Below, piece after piece: positions 38,396-46,974 of a stretch of 64,000 nucleotides of DNA. The notes beneath the pieces were generated by a model that did not search any database, was not told the origin of the DNA, and saw nothing but the letters and a program-made list of their open reading frames with translations. Both the position numbers and the translations under genes were made by a program. Position 1 is the first letter of the stretch. Each line of letters starts with the position of its first letter. Source of the stretch: Cognatundibacterium curvum (GTDB lineage Bacteria > Pseudomonadota > Gammaproteobacteria > Burkholderiales > Burkholderiaceae_D); contig NZ_JACOGD010000001.1 in assembly GCF_014284235.1 (NCBI RefSeq), forward strand, positions 558,001 to 622,000, read 5' to 3'.

Positions 38396-38835
38396 TGACT
38401 GCTCCCCGGATAACCGTCATTCCCGCGTGCTTCTGGCGGGAATCCAGTTTGTTCACCTTGCGCAGCACTAGCTTTAGCTTGCGTGCTTTGCACGTGGTGT
38501 TGTGCTGGATTCCCGCCTTCGCGGGAATGACGAATCTTTTGAATTTGTCCAGTAATTTCAAACCATAAGTCATCCCAATCTGGATTACGTTCTTCTATCA
38601 GTCGCAACTTCCACTCACGATTCCATTTTTTGAGCGCTTTTTCACGGGTGATTGCACTCTCCATAGTCTCGTGTTGTTCGTACCAGACTAAGGTCTTCAC
38701 AGCATATTGTTGTGTGAAGCCCTCCCCCCCCCCTTCACGATGTTGCCAAATGCGTTGTATTAAATCGGAGGTCACACCAATATACAAGGTGCCGTTGCGT
38801 TCGCTGGCGAGAATGTAGACTGCGGGGGCTTTCAT
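38392..38835 (-). CDS. GIY-YIG nuclease, small YhbQ/UPF0213-like, with repeat-derived tail
   Basis: A 147-residue protein. The GIY-YIG core is clear (VYILASERNGTLYIGVTSD at 6-24, then RIWQHR, VWYEQHETMESAITREKALK). Ten consecutive Gs on the coding strand (38724-38733) encode the Gly-Gly-Gly of HREGGGEGF, a homopolymer prone to slippage. The last ~46 residues (RHSREGGNPAQHH...) are translated from a 116-bp palindromic repeat, so the natural end of the nuclease was probably near residue 100. A second copy of the repeat lies just upstream of the gene. It overlaps the DUF1016 gene by 4 nt. Confidence 0.8.
   Translation of the reverse strand: MKAPAVYILASERNGTLYIGVTSDLIQRIWQHREGGGEGFTQQYAVKTLVWYEQHETMESAITREKALKKWNREWKLRLIEERNPDWDDLWFEITGQIQKIRHSREGGNPAQHHVQSTQAKASAAQGEQTGFPPEARGNDGYPGSSQ
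38416..38531. repeat. 116-bp dRS3-like repeat unit, copy A
   Basis: Bounded by two palindromes of the ATTCCC-N-GGGAAT type (the right one is ATTCCCGCCTTCGCGGGAAT, a 20-bp fit to the Neisseria dRS3 consensus) around a ~70-bp core. Copy B at 38856-38971 is the same length and orientation and differs at about three positions. Copy A is read through as the C-terminus of the GIY-YIG protein. Confidence 0.85.
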
Positions 38836-38855
38836 ACTTTACCTCCGGCACTGGT

Positions 38856-38971
38856 GTCATTCCCGCGTCCTTCTGGCGGGAATCCAGTTTGTTCACCTTG
38901 CGCAGCACTGGCTTTAGCTTGCGTGCTTTGCACGTGGTGTTGTGCTGGATTCCCGCCTTCGCGGGAACGAC
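38856..38971. repeat. 116-bp dRS3-like repeat unit, copy B
   Basis: Nearly identical direct repeat of 38416-38531, in the 166-bp gap between hsdM and the GIY-YIG gene. Together the copies bracket the GIY-YIG core like a cassette. Confidence 0.85.
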
Positions 38972-39001
38972 AGCCTATAGGTGTTGCGGCAACTAAATTA
39001 C

Positions 39002-41335
39002 TCATGAATGCACCTCTTGCAACAGCTTCATGATTTCTGCGCTCACGGCATCCAGATCAGCATCGATCTCTGCCAGGTCACGCGGTGGCAGGTATTGGTA
39101 GAAATGGCGGTTGAACGGAATTTCATAGCCGACGATGCCGATTTGCTGATCTTTATCGTCCTTCTTGCTGGCATCGATCCAGGCATCTGGTACGTGCGGT
39201 TGCACTTCTTTGTTGAAGTAGGCTTCGTTGACTTCGTTCACGCTGCGGCTTGGGTCGAGCGCGACGTTTTCAAAATCGCGCAAGTCACTATCGGCTTTGT
39301 ATTCTATGGTTTTGCCATCGACGTTAAACAAGCCGTAGATTGGGTCGGCTTTGGTTTTATGGATTTTTTTGATGACCGGCTGAGCCGCCGGGTTTTTCCA
39401 GCTGACGGCGGATTCGATGGCTTTTTTGTCTTTAGCATCCAGACTGATGCCTGCGGCTTTGGCTGCGCCAGCGATGGCATCATCATATTGATTCATATCG
39501 TCAAACTGCGCGCTGCCTATTTGCACCTGCAGCGCCAGCGCCTTGCGCATGGTGGCTTTGGTGCTGGTCCAGGTATCACGATTCAGCAAGTCCTTGATTT
39601 GCTTTTCTTTGAGATCAGCAAAATGGGTTTTGATATAGCGGCGGATCGCTTCTTCATGGCTGCTGAGGTCGCCGTAATGCGGGCAATCCGCTGCATCGCT
39701 CCACAGTGCGGCGGGCAGATGGGCGAATTCTGAGTAAGCCCATTGCATGACGCTGTTCAATGCGCCGGATTCAAAACGCAAAGCGGCGATACGCTCATCG
39801 CTGAACTGGTAAGACTGACGCAACGGACGTTCTATGGTGATGCGGCGGTAGCCGAATTCATGGGTTTTAAAGATTTTGGCGGCGAAGGTTTTTGCGGCTT
39901 CTGTCTTGGGATTAGCCGATTGGCGACCGCGATTGCTTTTGGCTTCGGTGGGTTTCTCCAGTTCGCGTGCGTCAACGACTTCAAAGCGACCAAAGCATTG
40001 CGTAATGGTGCGGATATCGTCTTCGCTCATCTCATTGCGCTTGCTACCCAAGGATTTGCGCATCTTGCCGCAGAGGTTGCTGCCATTGATAAGTTGTACC
40101 ACGCCTTTGCGTTCGGTCGCTTTTTTGTTCGACAAGATCCAGACATAGGTGGCGATGCCGGTGTTGTAGAACATGTCTGTCGGTAAGGCGACGATGGCTT
40201 CGAGTAAATCGGCTTCTAAAATATAGCGCCGGATTTCTGATTCACCGCTACCAGCGCCACCGGTAAATAAGGGCGAGCCATTAAGAATAATACCGATGCG
40301 GCCACCACCGTCTTTGCTGTCGCGCAGCTTGCTAATCAAATGCAGCAGGAATAACAGGGAGCCATCCGAAACACGTGGCAAACCAGCGCCAAAGCGGCCG
40401 TCATAGCCTTTTTCATTATGTTCTTTGACGATGTCGTCTTCGATTTTTTTCCAATCAACACCAAACGGTGGGTTGGAGAGCATGTAATCGAACGGCGTGG
40501 CATAGAGCTGATCGTTAGACAGCGTATTGCCCAGCTTGATGTTGCTAACCTCCTGGCCTTTGATCAACATGTCGGCTTTACAGATGGCGTAGCTTTCCGG
40601 GTTCAATTCCTGGCCATAGGCACGCATGACTGCATTGGGGTTGAGTTCGTGCACATACTCCATACCGGCAGACAAGAAACCGCCTGTCCCTGCGGTAGGA
40701 TCGTAGATGGTGCGGATAATGCCAGGCTTAGTCAGCGCCTCATCGTCTTCCATGAAGACTAATGATGTCGTCAGCCGGACGATGTCGCGTGGCGTAAAGT
40801 GCTCACCTGCTGTTTCATTGGAGCCCTCAGCAAAGCGCCGGATCAGTTCTTCAAAGACCAAACCCATATCGTGATTCGATACAGTTTTTGGGCTGAGATC
40901 AATGGTGCGTACTTTCTGCACGACTTTGTAGAGCAAATTAGCGTCATTCAATTGACCGATGAATTCGGCGAAATTGAAGTATTCAAAGATTTCACGCGCA
41001 TCTTTGGAGAAGCTTTGGATGTAGCTTTCAAGATTTGCCTTGATACCGCTCTCACCAAGCTTAGACAAATCCATTTTGGAGGTATTAAAGAAGCTCAATC
41101 CACCCGTCGAGCGCAAAATGAGTTTCTCTTGCGCCTCTTCAGGCAGATTCATCGCCTGCACTTTTTGGTGTTCAGCCAGTACCGCTTCCTTGCTCGCTTC
41201 CAGCACACACTCTAAACGGCGTAACAAACAGAACGGCAGGATGATGCGACCATATTGGCTTTGTTTAAAATCGCCACGCAGCAGATCAGCGATAGCCCAT
41301 GAGTCGGCGGCGAGGTTGTTTGGAGTTTGCGTCAT
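39002..41335 (-). CDS. hsdM: Type I restriction enzyme, DNA methyltransferase subunit HsdM
   Basis: A 777-residue N6-adenine methyltransferase. The N-terminal HsdM helical domain leads into the SAM-binding motif DPTAGTGGF (about 208-216) and the catalytic NPPFGVDW (about 285-292). The C-terminal part is longer than in short HsdM proteins and ends [12 protein letters not shown]. The ATG at 41335 ([13 protein letters not shown]) matches the family start; an open frame extends to 41386. First gene of the type I operon. With HsdS it protects host DNA, and with HsdR it restricts unmodified DNA. Confidence 0.93.
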   Translation of the reverse strand: MTQTPNNLAADSWAIADLLRGDFKQSQYGRIILPFCLLRRLECVLEASKEAVLAEHQKVQAMNLPEEAQEKLILRSTGGLSFFNTSKMDLSKLGESGIKANLESYIQSFSKDAREIFEYFNFAEFIGQLNDANLLYKVVQKVRTIDLSPKTVSNHDMGLVFEELIRRFAEGSNETAGEHFTPRDIVRLTTSLVFMEDDEALTKPGIIRTIYDPTAGTGGFLSAGMEYVHELNPNAVMRAYGQELNPESYAICKADMLIKGQEVSNIKLGNTLSNDQLYATPFDYMLSNPPFGVDWKKIEDDIVKEHNEKGYDGRFGAGLPRVSDGSLLFLLHLISKLRDSKDGGGRIGIILNGSPLFTGGAGSGESEIRRYILEADLLEAIVALPTDMFYNTGIATYVWILSNKKATERKGVVQLINGSNLCGKMRKSLGSKRNEMSEDDIRTITQCFGRFEVVDARELEKPTEAKSNRGRQSANPKTEAAKTFAAKIFKTHEFGYRRITIERPLRQSYQFSDERIAALRFESGALNSVMQWAYSEFAHLPAALWSDAADCPHYGDLSSHEEAIRRYIKTHFADLKEKQIKDLLNRDTWTSTKATMRKALALQVQIGSAQFDDMNQYDDAIAGAAKAAGISLDAKDKKAIESAVSWKNPAAQPVIKKIHKTKADPIYGLFNVDGKTIEYKADSDLRDFENVALDPSRSVNEVNEAYFNKEVQPHVPDAWIDASKKDDKDQQIGIVGYEIPFNRHFYQYLPPRDLAEIDADLDAVSAEIMKLLQEVHS

Positions 41336-41774
41336 GATGTACGAAGTTAAAAACTGTTGAAGCGGAAAGTGGAACACAAAGCGCAAGGGTTTATAGCCGA
41401 GTTACAGGCATCTGTTGTCGTCAAGCCCACTTTAAATCAGAGAAGAAGCAACTCAAGGCCACCCGGAGCCAGTTTGATTGGCAGATAGCATCTTGCGCCA
41501 GTTCTATAAATGACAGATGTTACATGATCAATAATATAAAACCTATAGCTGGCAAGCGGGTTTGCGCTAAATCAGCGGGATGCAGTGAGAAAAAATGGGC
41601 TAAAGGTACGCAAACTGTAATCAGGCATTTCCTTGCGCAGCGTCCATTATTAGCGAAGCCAGAACGCAACGTTGCACATCACACCACTTCATCACATAAC
41701 ATTTGAAGTTCGTTTTATTGTCTACATTTTAATATTATGGGAGAATGCCCGATTTCAAACTAAAAGGTTAAATA
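41336..41774. other. Divergent promoter region between hsdM and lemA
   Basis: About 440 bp without a gene, turning AT-rich towards the LemA gene. TTGTCT and TTAATATTAT around 41718-41738 could be a promoter, and AAAAGG precedes the LemA ATG. Confidence 0.4.
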
Positions 41775-42518
41775 ATGTCAAATGAATTGGATGAAGTAAC
41801 TGGCCCCGTTGATGCAAATGGCCGCGATATCAATGTTATTAACAAGCAAATACCAGTTACTGTGGGTACTGGCTCGCTTCTTTTTGAGATTGCACTATGG
41901 ACGGTCATTCCGGCTTTAGGAATCCTTTTCCTGCTCGCCGGGGTACTCCCAAAAGAAGAAGCAATAAAAATGATTGTTGGCGGTGTATTGCCAGGTGCGA
42001 TTTTTCAGTTCATGAAAGTCAAAGCACTATCTTATTTGCGAGCCCTTCAGCAAAAGATCCAAGCAGATGCTTCTCAAATCGATAATTACCTAGAGCAACG
42101 TGTAGTTATCCTGGAAAACGTGGTTGGTCTGGTGAAAAAATCGATTGATCTCGACACAGATGTGATGAAAACAGTCACAGCTTATCGTAGCGGTCACAAC
42201 CTAGGTTCAGACGCCCAGCGCAATGAGGCATCACAGCAACTTGATGGCATTTTTTCCCGTATCCATGTTGCGGTTGAGTCCTATCCTGACCTTAAGTCAC
42301 AGGCGGTAATCGCCGATGCCATGCGCCAAAACAGCTACCTTCAAAAAGAAATTACCGCTGCCCGTACGCTGTATAACGATACGGTCGCTATGTGGAATCA
42401 AGATATTTTTGCTTGGCCAACAAAGCAAATCGTTGCTGCCCGCGCAGCTTATACAACACGAATCCCATTCACCGCATCCGCCGAGACCAAAGCCGCAGCA
42501 AGGAGTAAATTCTTTTGA
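41775..42518 (+). CDS. LemA family membrane protein
   Basis: A 247-residue protein. Two hydrophobic helices near the N-terminus (FEIALWTVIPALGILFLLAG, MIVGGVLPGAIF) are followed by a long helical bundle. The LemA signature YPDLKSQAVIADAMRQNSYL (about 173-192) and ARTLYNDTVAMWNQDIFAWP (about 202-221) are clear. Its stop overlaps the TTG start of a DUF3137 gene. LemA proteins are small bacterial envelope proteins of unknown biochemical role. Confidence 0.85.
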   Translation: MSNELDEVTGPVDANGRDINVINKQIPVTVGTGSLLFEIALWTVIPALGILFLLAGVLPKEEAIKMIVGGVLPGAIFQFMKVKALSYLRALQQKIQADASQIDNYLEQRVVILENVVGLVKKSIDLDTDVMKTVTAYRSGHNLGSDAQRNEASQQLDGIFSRIHVAVESYPDLKSQAVIADAMRQNSYLQKEITAARTLYNDTVAMWNQDIFAWPTKQIVAARAAYTTRIPFTASAETKAAARSKFF

Positions 42519-44272
42519 TCGAGGACGTCCACGAGCCACTTGAGCTCTATAAAACACACTTCAAAGAAGCTCACGCAAGAAACACATCTGAGTTGTTCGA
42601 AGATCTGGTGCGTCAATCAGGTGTTGACGAAAACGCCAACATTGTAACTGTTAAGCAACTTCGCGAACTTGAAACGGGAGTCTCAAGTGAAAGCTCGGCG
42701 AGCAAGTGGTGGGGGATTTTGCGGGTTTGCACTATCGCTGCACTCGCCTTTTCCTTGCTCTATGTCTATGCAAACAATTACTCATTGATGTGGATGATTG
42801 TGCCAGCGGGCCTATTTGGTGCTGCCATCTACAAACTCAACAAATTAATTGCCGACGTTAATGCACGCCTAAAAAATCTGGAACAGCAACGGGATGCAAA
42901 ACGTGAAGAAGCATGGCAGCAGATGGCACCGCTTAATCGCCTCTACAAATGGGACATCTTGGCAAAACTATTGGAAAAAACCGTTCCGCGCATTAACCTC
43001 GATCCCTATTTCTCCAATGGGCGTTTGGATGAGCTTCGCAACAGCTTTGGCTGGAATGATCAATTCAATCAAGGGCGCTCCATCGTTTTTTCTCATAGTG
43101 GAGTGATTAATGGCAATCCATTTATACTTGCCCAAACGCTAGAGCATTCGATGGGGACAAAAACCTATCATGGATCGCGCCAGATCAGTTGGACTGAACG
43201 TCAACGGGATTCAAGCGGAAGATGGACTACCGTTACACGTCACCAAACCTTGAATGCTTCGGTCGAGAAGCCATTTCCTGAATATGGTCATCGCTCATTT
43301 ATTATTTATGGTAATGAAGCTGCACCAGACCTTTCTTTCAGTCGACAACCATCTAACCTCTCGACCTTAGGTGACGGGTGGATCGCAAACTGGAAAAAAG
43401 ACCGCGCTGTTAAAAAGCTCGAAAATAAATCTCGCAACATTGAAAATGGTGGTGGATTCACTGTCATGGCCAATCGCGAATTCGACGCGATGTTTGGAGC
43501 AACTGATCGCGATCATGAAGTTCAGTTCCGACTATTATTTACCCCGCTTGCACAGCAGGAAATGCATAAATTACTAAAAGACAAAGAAGTCGGCTACGGG
43601 GATGATTTCGAATTTGAAAAAAGACGCATGATTAATTTAGTTGAGCCAGCACATATGGTGTCGACTGATATTAGTGCGCAACCTGAAAAATTTTATAGCT
43701 ACGAATTGGCTTATGCACGGAGATTTTTCAACGATTATCATAATCATTTTTTCAAATCGTTCTTCTTCGGCATCGCACCTTTGTTGGCAATTCCGCTCTA
43801 CCAACAACATCGCTCCCACAACGATATCTACAAAGGTGTCAATTCGAGTCATTCGTGTTTTTGGGAGCATGAAACTATCGCTAATCACTTTGGTGAAGCA
43901 GTATTTCAACACCCCGAATGCATTACAAGAAGCTTGTTAAAAACACGTTCTAAGGTTGAAGCAGATAACACGCAAACAGTTCAGGTTACAGCCTCCGGTT
44001 TTAAAGGAATTAATAGAACAGCTGTGGTCTCAGTGTATGGTGGAGATGGTCACTATCATGATGTTCGGGTTAACTGGGTCGAATATATCCCAGTTAAACA
44101 TCAATCTCATATCATTGTTCGTGAAAAACAAAATTTTCCTGCAGAGGGAGAAGTAAAGCCGTCAGAGATTGATGATGGATCATGGCAAACCGCATTTAAG
44201 CAACGCGGAGTAGACCTTAGCAAAGCGGTTCTACGTCGCTCTGTGGTCTCCGCAGTCCTTCCTCAAGTCTGA
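42515..44272 (+). CDS. DUF3137 membrane protein, LemA partner
   Basis: A 585-residue protein starting at TTG, supported by an AAGGAG ribosome site eight bases upstream and a 4-nt overlap with lemA. Two transmembrane helices lie at about 68-105 (VCTIAALAFSLLYVYA, MWMIVPAGLFGAAIY), then a cytoplasmic DUF3137 domain (about 150-400; GRSIVFSHSGVINGNPF, EVQFRLLFTPLAQQEMHKLL). The last ~180 residues look like an additional unclassified domain. LemA-DUF3137 is a recurrent pair whose function is unknown. Confidence 0.78.
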   Translation: MIEDVHEPLELYKTHFKEAHARNTSELFEDLVRQSGVDENANIVTVKQLRELETGVSSESSASKWWGILRVCTIAALAFSLLYVYANNYSLMWMIVPAGLFGAAIYKLNKLIADVNARLKNLEQQRDAKREEAWQQMAPLNRLYKWDILAKLLEKTVPRINLDPYFSNGRLDELRNSFGWNDQFNQGRSIVFSHSGVINGNPFILAQTLEHSMGTKTYHGSRQISWTERQRDSSGRWTTVTRHQTLNASVEKPFPEYGHRSFIIYGNEAAPDLSFSRQPSNLSTLGDGWIANWKKDRAVKKLENKSRNIENGGGFTVMANREFDAMFGATDRDHEVQFRLLFTPLAQQEMHKLLKDKEVGYGDDFEFEKRRMINLVEPAHMVSTDISAQPEKFYSYELAYARRFFNDYHNHFFKSFFFGIAPLLAIPLYQQHRSHNDIYKGVNSSHSCFWEHETIANHFGEAVFQHPECITRSLLKTRSKVEADNTQTVQVTASGFKGINRTAVVSVYGGDGHYHDVRVNWVEYIPVKHQSHIIVREKQNFPAEGEVKPSEIDDGSWQTAFKQRGVDLSKAVLRRSVVSAVLPQV

Positions 44273-44316
44273 CAGCACGGACAAATTAGCGTAAAACTGC
44301 ATTGATATTTTTAATT

Positions 44317-44349
44317 CTGAATGGTGAATATTACACCTTCACCATTCAG
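44317..44349. repeat. Perfect 12-bp inverted repeat after the DUF3137 gene
   Basis: CTGAATGGTGAA, a 9-nt loop, TTCACCATTCAG. Placed 45 bp beyond the stop, it is likely a transcript-end hairpin, although no T tract follows on the plus strand. Confidence 0.65.
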
Positions 44350-44521
44350 AGCCGGTCACTTTCAAATCAGCACGTAAAAATACTGATGCCGACTAAACCA
44401 GGGGAAGTGCGCATTGCATACAACAGGTACGTAACCTGAATCTGGCGTCGCTCAGAATACTCTCCACAGCTTATTGCTCATTTTTTTTGATAAGCCAAAT
44501 CATCACCAGCAACAAATTTCC

Positions 44522-44806
44522 TTACAATTGACTGGCACGACGAGCATTCCAAAGATCATGCACCATCTGCATACGCAGCCATTGCTCAGCGGTGCTTCCG
44601 CAATGCGTTTCAAGTGAAATGGCAACTTCAGCGTTAATACTACGTCGTTCATGAATAATGTTGGCAAACATACGTGGGCTTAAATTCAATTTTTCTGCCA
44701 AGGCTGCCTGAGATATCTTCAGTTCAGGCAGCACCACTTCGCGCAAGATTGCGCCGGGATGCGTTGGTTTGCGATTAGGGTCTGGCTGTATAGCTTGGTT
44801 CATCAT
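44522..44806 (-). CDS. higA: HigA-family antitoxin-like XRE protein, without HigB
   Basis: A 94-residue protein with the HigA signature HPGAILREVVLPELKISQAALAEKL (here given across two segments) and SINAEVAISLETHCGSTAEQWLRMQ. The helix-turn-helix lies at about 33-65. HigB toxin normally lies directly upstream on the same strand. The 150 bp examined there contain no RelE-like frame, so this is a solitary antitoxin or a relic. It may act as a stand-alone repressor. Confidence 0.82.
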   Translation of the reverse strand: MMNQAIQPDPNRKPTHPGAILREVVLPELKISQAALAEKLNLSPRMFANIIHERRSINAEVAISLETHCGSTAEQWLRMQMVHDLWNARRASQL

Positions 44807-45139
44807 AGGGAGTCCCTCTTTTTATGAACAAGGCGGTGAATGCTTGCATATTGTCTATTTTACACGTGATGCTTTTAATGCACTATTGGTTTTAGAAAAT
44901 TGTGGCAAGACTATTAATACAGAAAAATCCCCTCCTTTTGCCCACTTCCACAAGAAAGACTGAATGTACGCAAAACCGCCGTCATCCATTTCTATGATCA
45001 CCATCCAATGTTAGTTTTTGGTTTGCCCGCATTTCGCTAATTCGGATCTAAAGTATTAAGTTTCGAAGATGCAGACCTCATTTGCCGCACATCCTCGTGC
45101 GAAGATTAATTGAATCAATCGTTCACAAACCACCATTTT

Positions 45140-45231
45140 TGAACATCCCAACAAATTCCATAGTACAATGTTCAAAATATATGAAAAATACATATGAACA
45201 TGTCCATATGTATTTAACACCTTATTGAACA
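45140..45231. promoter_or_regulatory. res-like region upstream of the resolvase
   Basis: Four TGAACA/TGTTCA half-sites occur within 92 bp (45140-45145, 45169-45174 inverted, 45195-45200, 45226-45231), with CATATG palindromes between them, directly before a serine resolvase gene. This arrangement fits a recombination site bound by the resolvase dimer. The rest of the gap (44807-45139) holds no gene I accept. Confidence 0.5.
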
Positions 45232-45268
45232 GTGAAGTTCAACTTTTTGGAAATAACCGGGGAAAATG

Positions 45269-45841
45269 ATGGCAACTTTTGCGTACGGGCGTGTTAGCAC
45301 CAAAGATCAAACAACTGAGAACCAGAAATGCGAAATCGAGGCTCAAGGCTACCGCATAGACTATTGGTTTGCAGACGAAGGGGTCAGTGGTAAGGTGCCA
45401 GCAAGCCAAAGACCGCAGTTCAGCAAAATGCTCGGACAAATTCGTGATGGCGAAACCTTAATCGTTTCTAAGCTTGATCGCCTTGGTCGCGATGCCCAGG
45501 ACGTCGGTGCAACGATCAAAGCACTTGCGAATCGCAAAATTGAAGTGATCGTTCTACAGCTTGGAAAACTAGACCTGGCCTCCCCTGCCGGAAAATTAAT
45601 GCTGAATATGCTGGCTGCCGTTGCTGAAATGGAGCGAGACTTATTAGTTGAGCGTACCCAGGCGGGACTGGCACGTGCTAAGGCAGAGGGTAAAACACTT
45701 GGTCGCCCAACAAAAACAAATGATGAGCAACGTGAACAAATAATCAACCTACATAAACAAGGTACATCGATTAGCGCCCTTTCTCGTATTTATGGCATTT
45801 CTCGAGCAAGTATTATGAGGGTTACTGGTACTTTGTCGTGA
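45269..45841 (+). CDS. Serine resolvase/invertase
   Basis: A 190-residue small serine recombinase. The nucleophile Ser is in AYGRVSTKDQ (residue 10) and the conserved arginines in SKLDRLGRDAQD (about 67-78). The long E helix includes AAVAEMERDLLVERTQAGLA, and a C-terminal helix-turn-helix (TSISALSRIYGISRASIMRV) binds DNA. Length and order match Tn3-type resolvases and DNA invertases. ATG 45269 gives the better spacing to GGGG than ATG 45266. No transposase accompanies it, so it may be a stranded part of a transposon or an island-internal resolution system. Confidence 0.9.
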   Translation: MATFAYGRVSTKDQTTENQKCEIEAQGYRIDYWFADEGVSGKVPASQRPQFSKMLGQIRDGETLIVSKLDRLGRDAQDVGATIKALANRKIEVIVLQLGKLDLASPAGKLMLNMLAAVAEMERDLLVERTQAGLARAKAEGKTLGRPTKTNDEQREQIINLHKQGTSISALSRIYGISRASIMRVTGTLS

Positions 45842-45902
45842 AATATTATCTCTTTGAACACGATATATAGAGAGAACCTCACTACCAGCTGTTATTGGGA
45901 AA

Positions 45903-46919
45903 TTAGCTATCACACGAATAACTCAAGCCTATTTGCTTTCGAATTGCGTCTAGGACTTCAATTTGCTCTAGCATTTCGGCATGCGGCATGGTTGGACTTT
46001 CAATTTTTTTATTATATATACATCGCATAACTTCTATGGCTTCATGTATATAACCATCACCTTGATAGGGATACTCTTGAGATATTGAATTTCCATTGTT
46101 TAGTGATAGTGTAAATTTATCGGCTCGATAGAATCGAAATGGAATACTTAAAACACCCAAATCACCAATAATATTCATACCGCCATTTGTTGAAATACGA
46201 ATACTGCACATGCTTGATGATATTCCCCCGTTTTTATGTCTTAACAGGAAACTAGTTTGCTCATCAACCTTGGTGGTTCCAATTCTAGAAATGGCCTTCA
46301 CTTCATCTACGGCCCCAAGAAAAAAAGTTGAGATTGAAAGACAATAAACCCCGATATCAAGCAAAGCACCACCACCAAGCTCTTTGTTGTTTAGGCGGTG
46401 TTCTGGGGCCGTGTCACCAATGAAACCAAAATCAGATTGAATATGCTGTACTTTTCCAATTGTTCCACTGGTAATAATATTTTTTGCTTCTATTATTGCG
46501 GGAAGAAAACGGGTCCACATTGCCTCCATAATAAATAAATGTTTTTGTTTTGCCACATTAATGACTTGCTCAGCCTCACGCAAATTTAAGGCAAATGGTT
46601 TTTCACAAAGTACATTTTTTCCAGCCTTTAAACACATTAAAGAATTTTTTGCATGGAATATATGGGGAGTCGCAACATAAATAACTTCAATTTGAGAGTC
46701 GTGGGCCAATTCTTCATATGAAGAATAGCAGCGGCTACTATCAACACCGAACGCTCGTCCAAATAAACTTGCATTTAGTTTGTTGCGTGATCCAACTGCA
46801 ACTAACTGTGCTTGCGGAATGTCCATCAAAGCTGAAGCGAAAATTCTAGCAATTTTCCCTGTTCCAAGAATGCCCCACCGGACTTTCCTCCCCTCATTTT
46901 TGCTTTCACTTATTTGCAT
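45903..46919 (-). CDS. Gfo/Idh/MocA-family oxidoreductase
   Basis: A 338-residue NAD(P)-dependent sugar-type dehydrogenase. The Rossmann nucleotide motif is WGILGTGKIAR (15-25), the catalytic Lys is expected in CEKPFALN (about 104-111), and the C-terminal half is the mixed beta-sheet substrate domain (LDIGVYCLSIS). Relatives oxidise or epimerise sugars, inositols and nucleotide sugars. It is the last gene of an AT-rich, same-strand five-gene cluster, starting 55 bp after the preceding gene, and probably modifies the sugar transferred by the cluster's glycosyltransferase. Confidence 0.85.
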   Translation of the reverse strand: MQISESKNEGRKVRWGILGTGKIARIFASALMDIPQAQLVAVGSRNKLNASLFGRAFGVDSSRCYSSYEELAHDSQIEVIYVATPHIFHAKNSLMCLKAGKNVLCEKPFALNLREAEQVINVAKQKHLFIMEAMWTRFLPAIIEAKNIITSGTIGKVQHIQSDFGFIGDTAPEHRLNNKELGGGALLDIGVYCLSISTFFLGAVDEVKAISRIGTTKVDEQTSFLLRHKNGGISSSMCSIRISTNGGMNIIGDLGVLSIPFRFYRADKFTLSLNNGNSISQEYPYQGDGYIHEAIEVMRCIYNKKIESPTMPHAEMLEQIEVLDAIRKQIGLSYSCDS

Positions 46920-46974
46920 AATATATAGATTCAGTATCTATCAACTATTTTGTAAATGTGCTGCAAACTAAAAG

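Noticed and set aside
38416-38971. Two near-identical repeats considered as a CRISPR array
   Set aside because: Only two copies of 116 bp about 325 bp apart, with a gene between them and no cas genes; they fit dRS3-like dispersed repeats.
39008-39733. Long open frame opposite hsdM (241 codons), with similar ones at 39743-40186 and 40799-41215
   Set aside because: Antisense to a clear HsdM reading frame; composition reflects the complementary codons and no ribosome site or motif is seen.
41524-41706. 60-codon frame between hsdM and lemA
   Set aside because: No ribosome site or recognisable motif, in a region better explained as a promoter spacer.
44769-44963. 64-codon plus-strand frame overlapping the higA start, considered as a toxin
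   Set aside because: No HigB/RelE features, wrong strand for a higBA operon, and it overlaps the antitoxin start.
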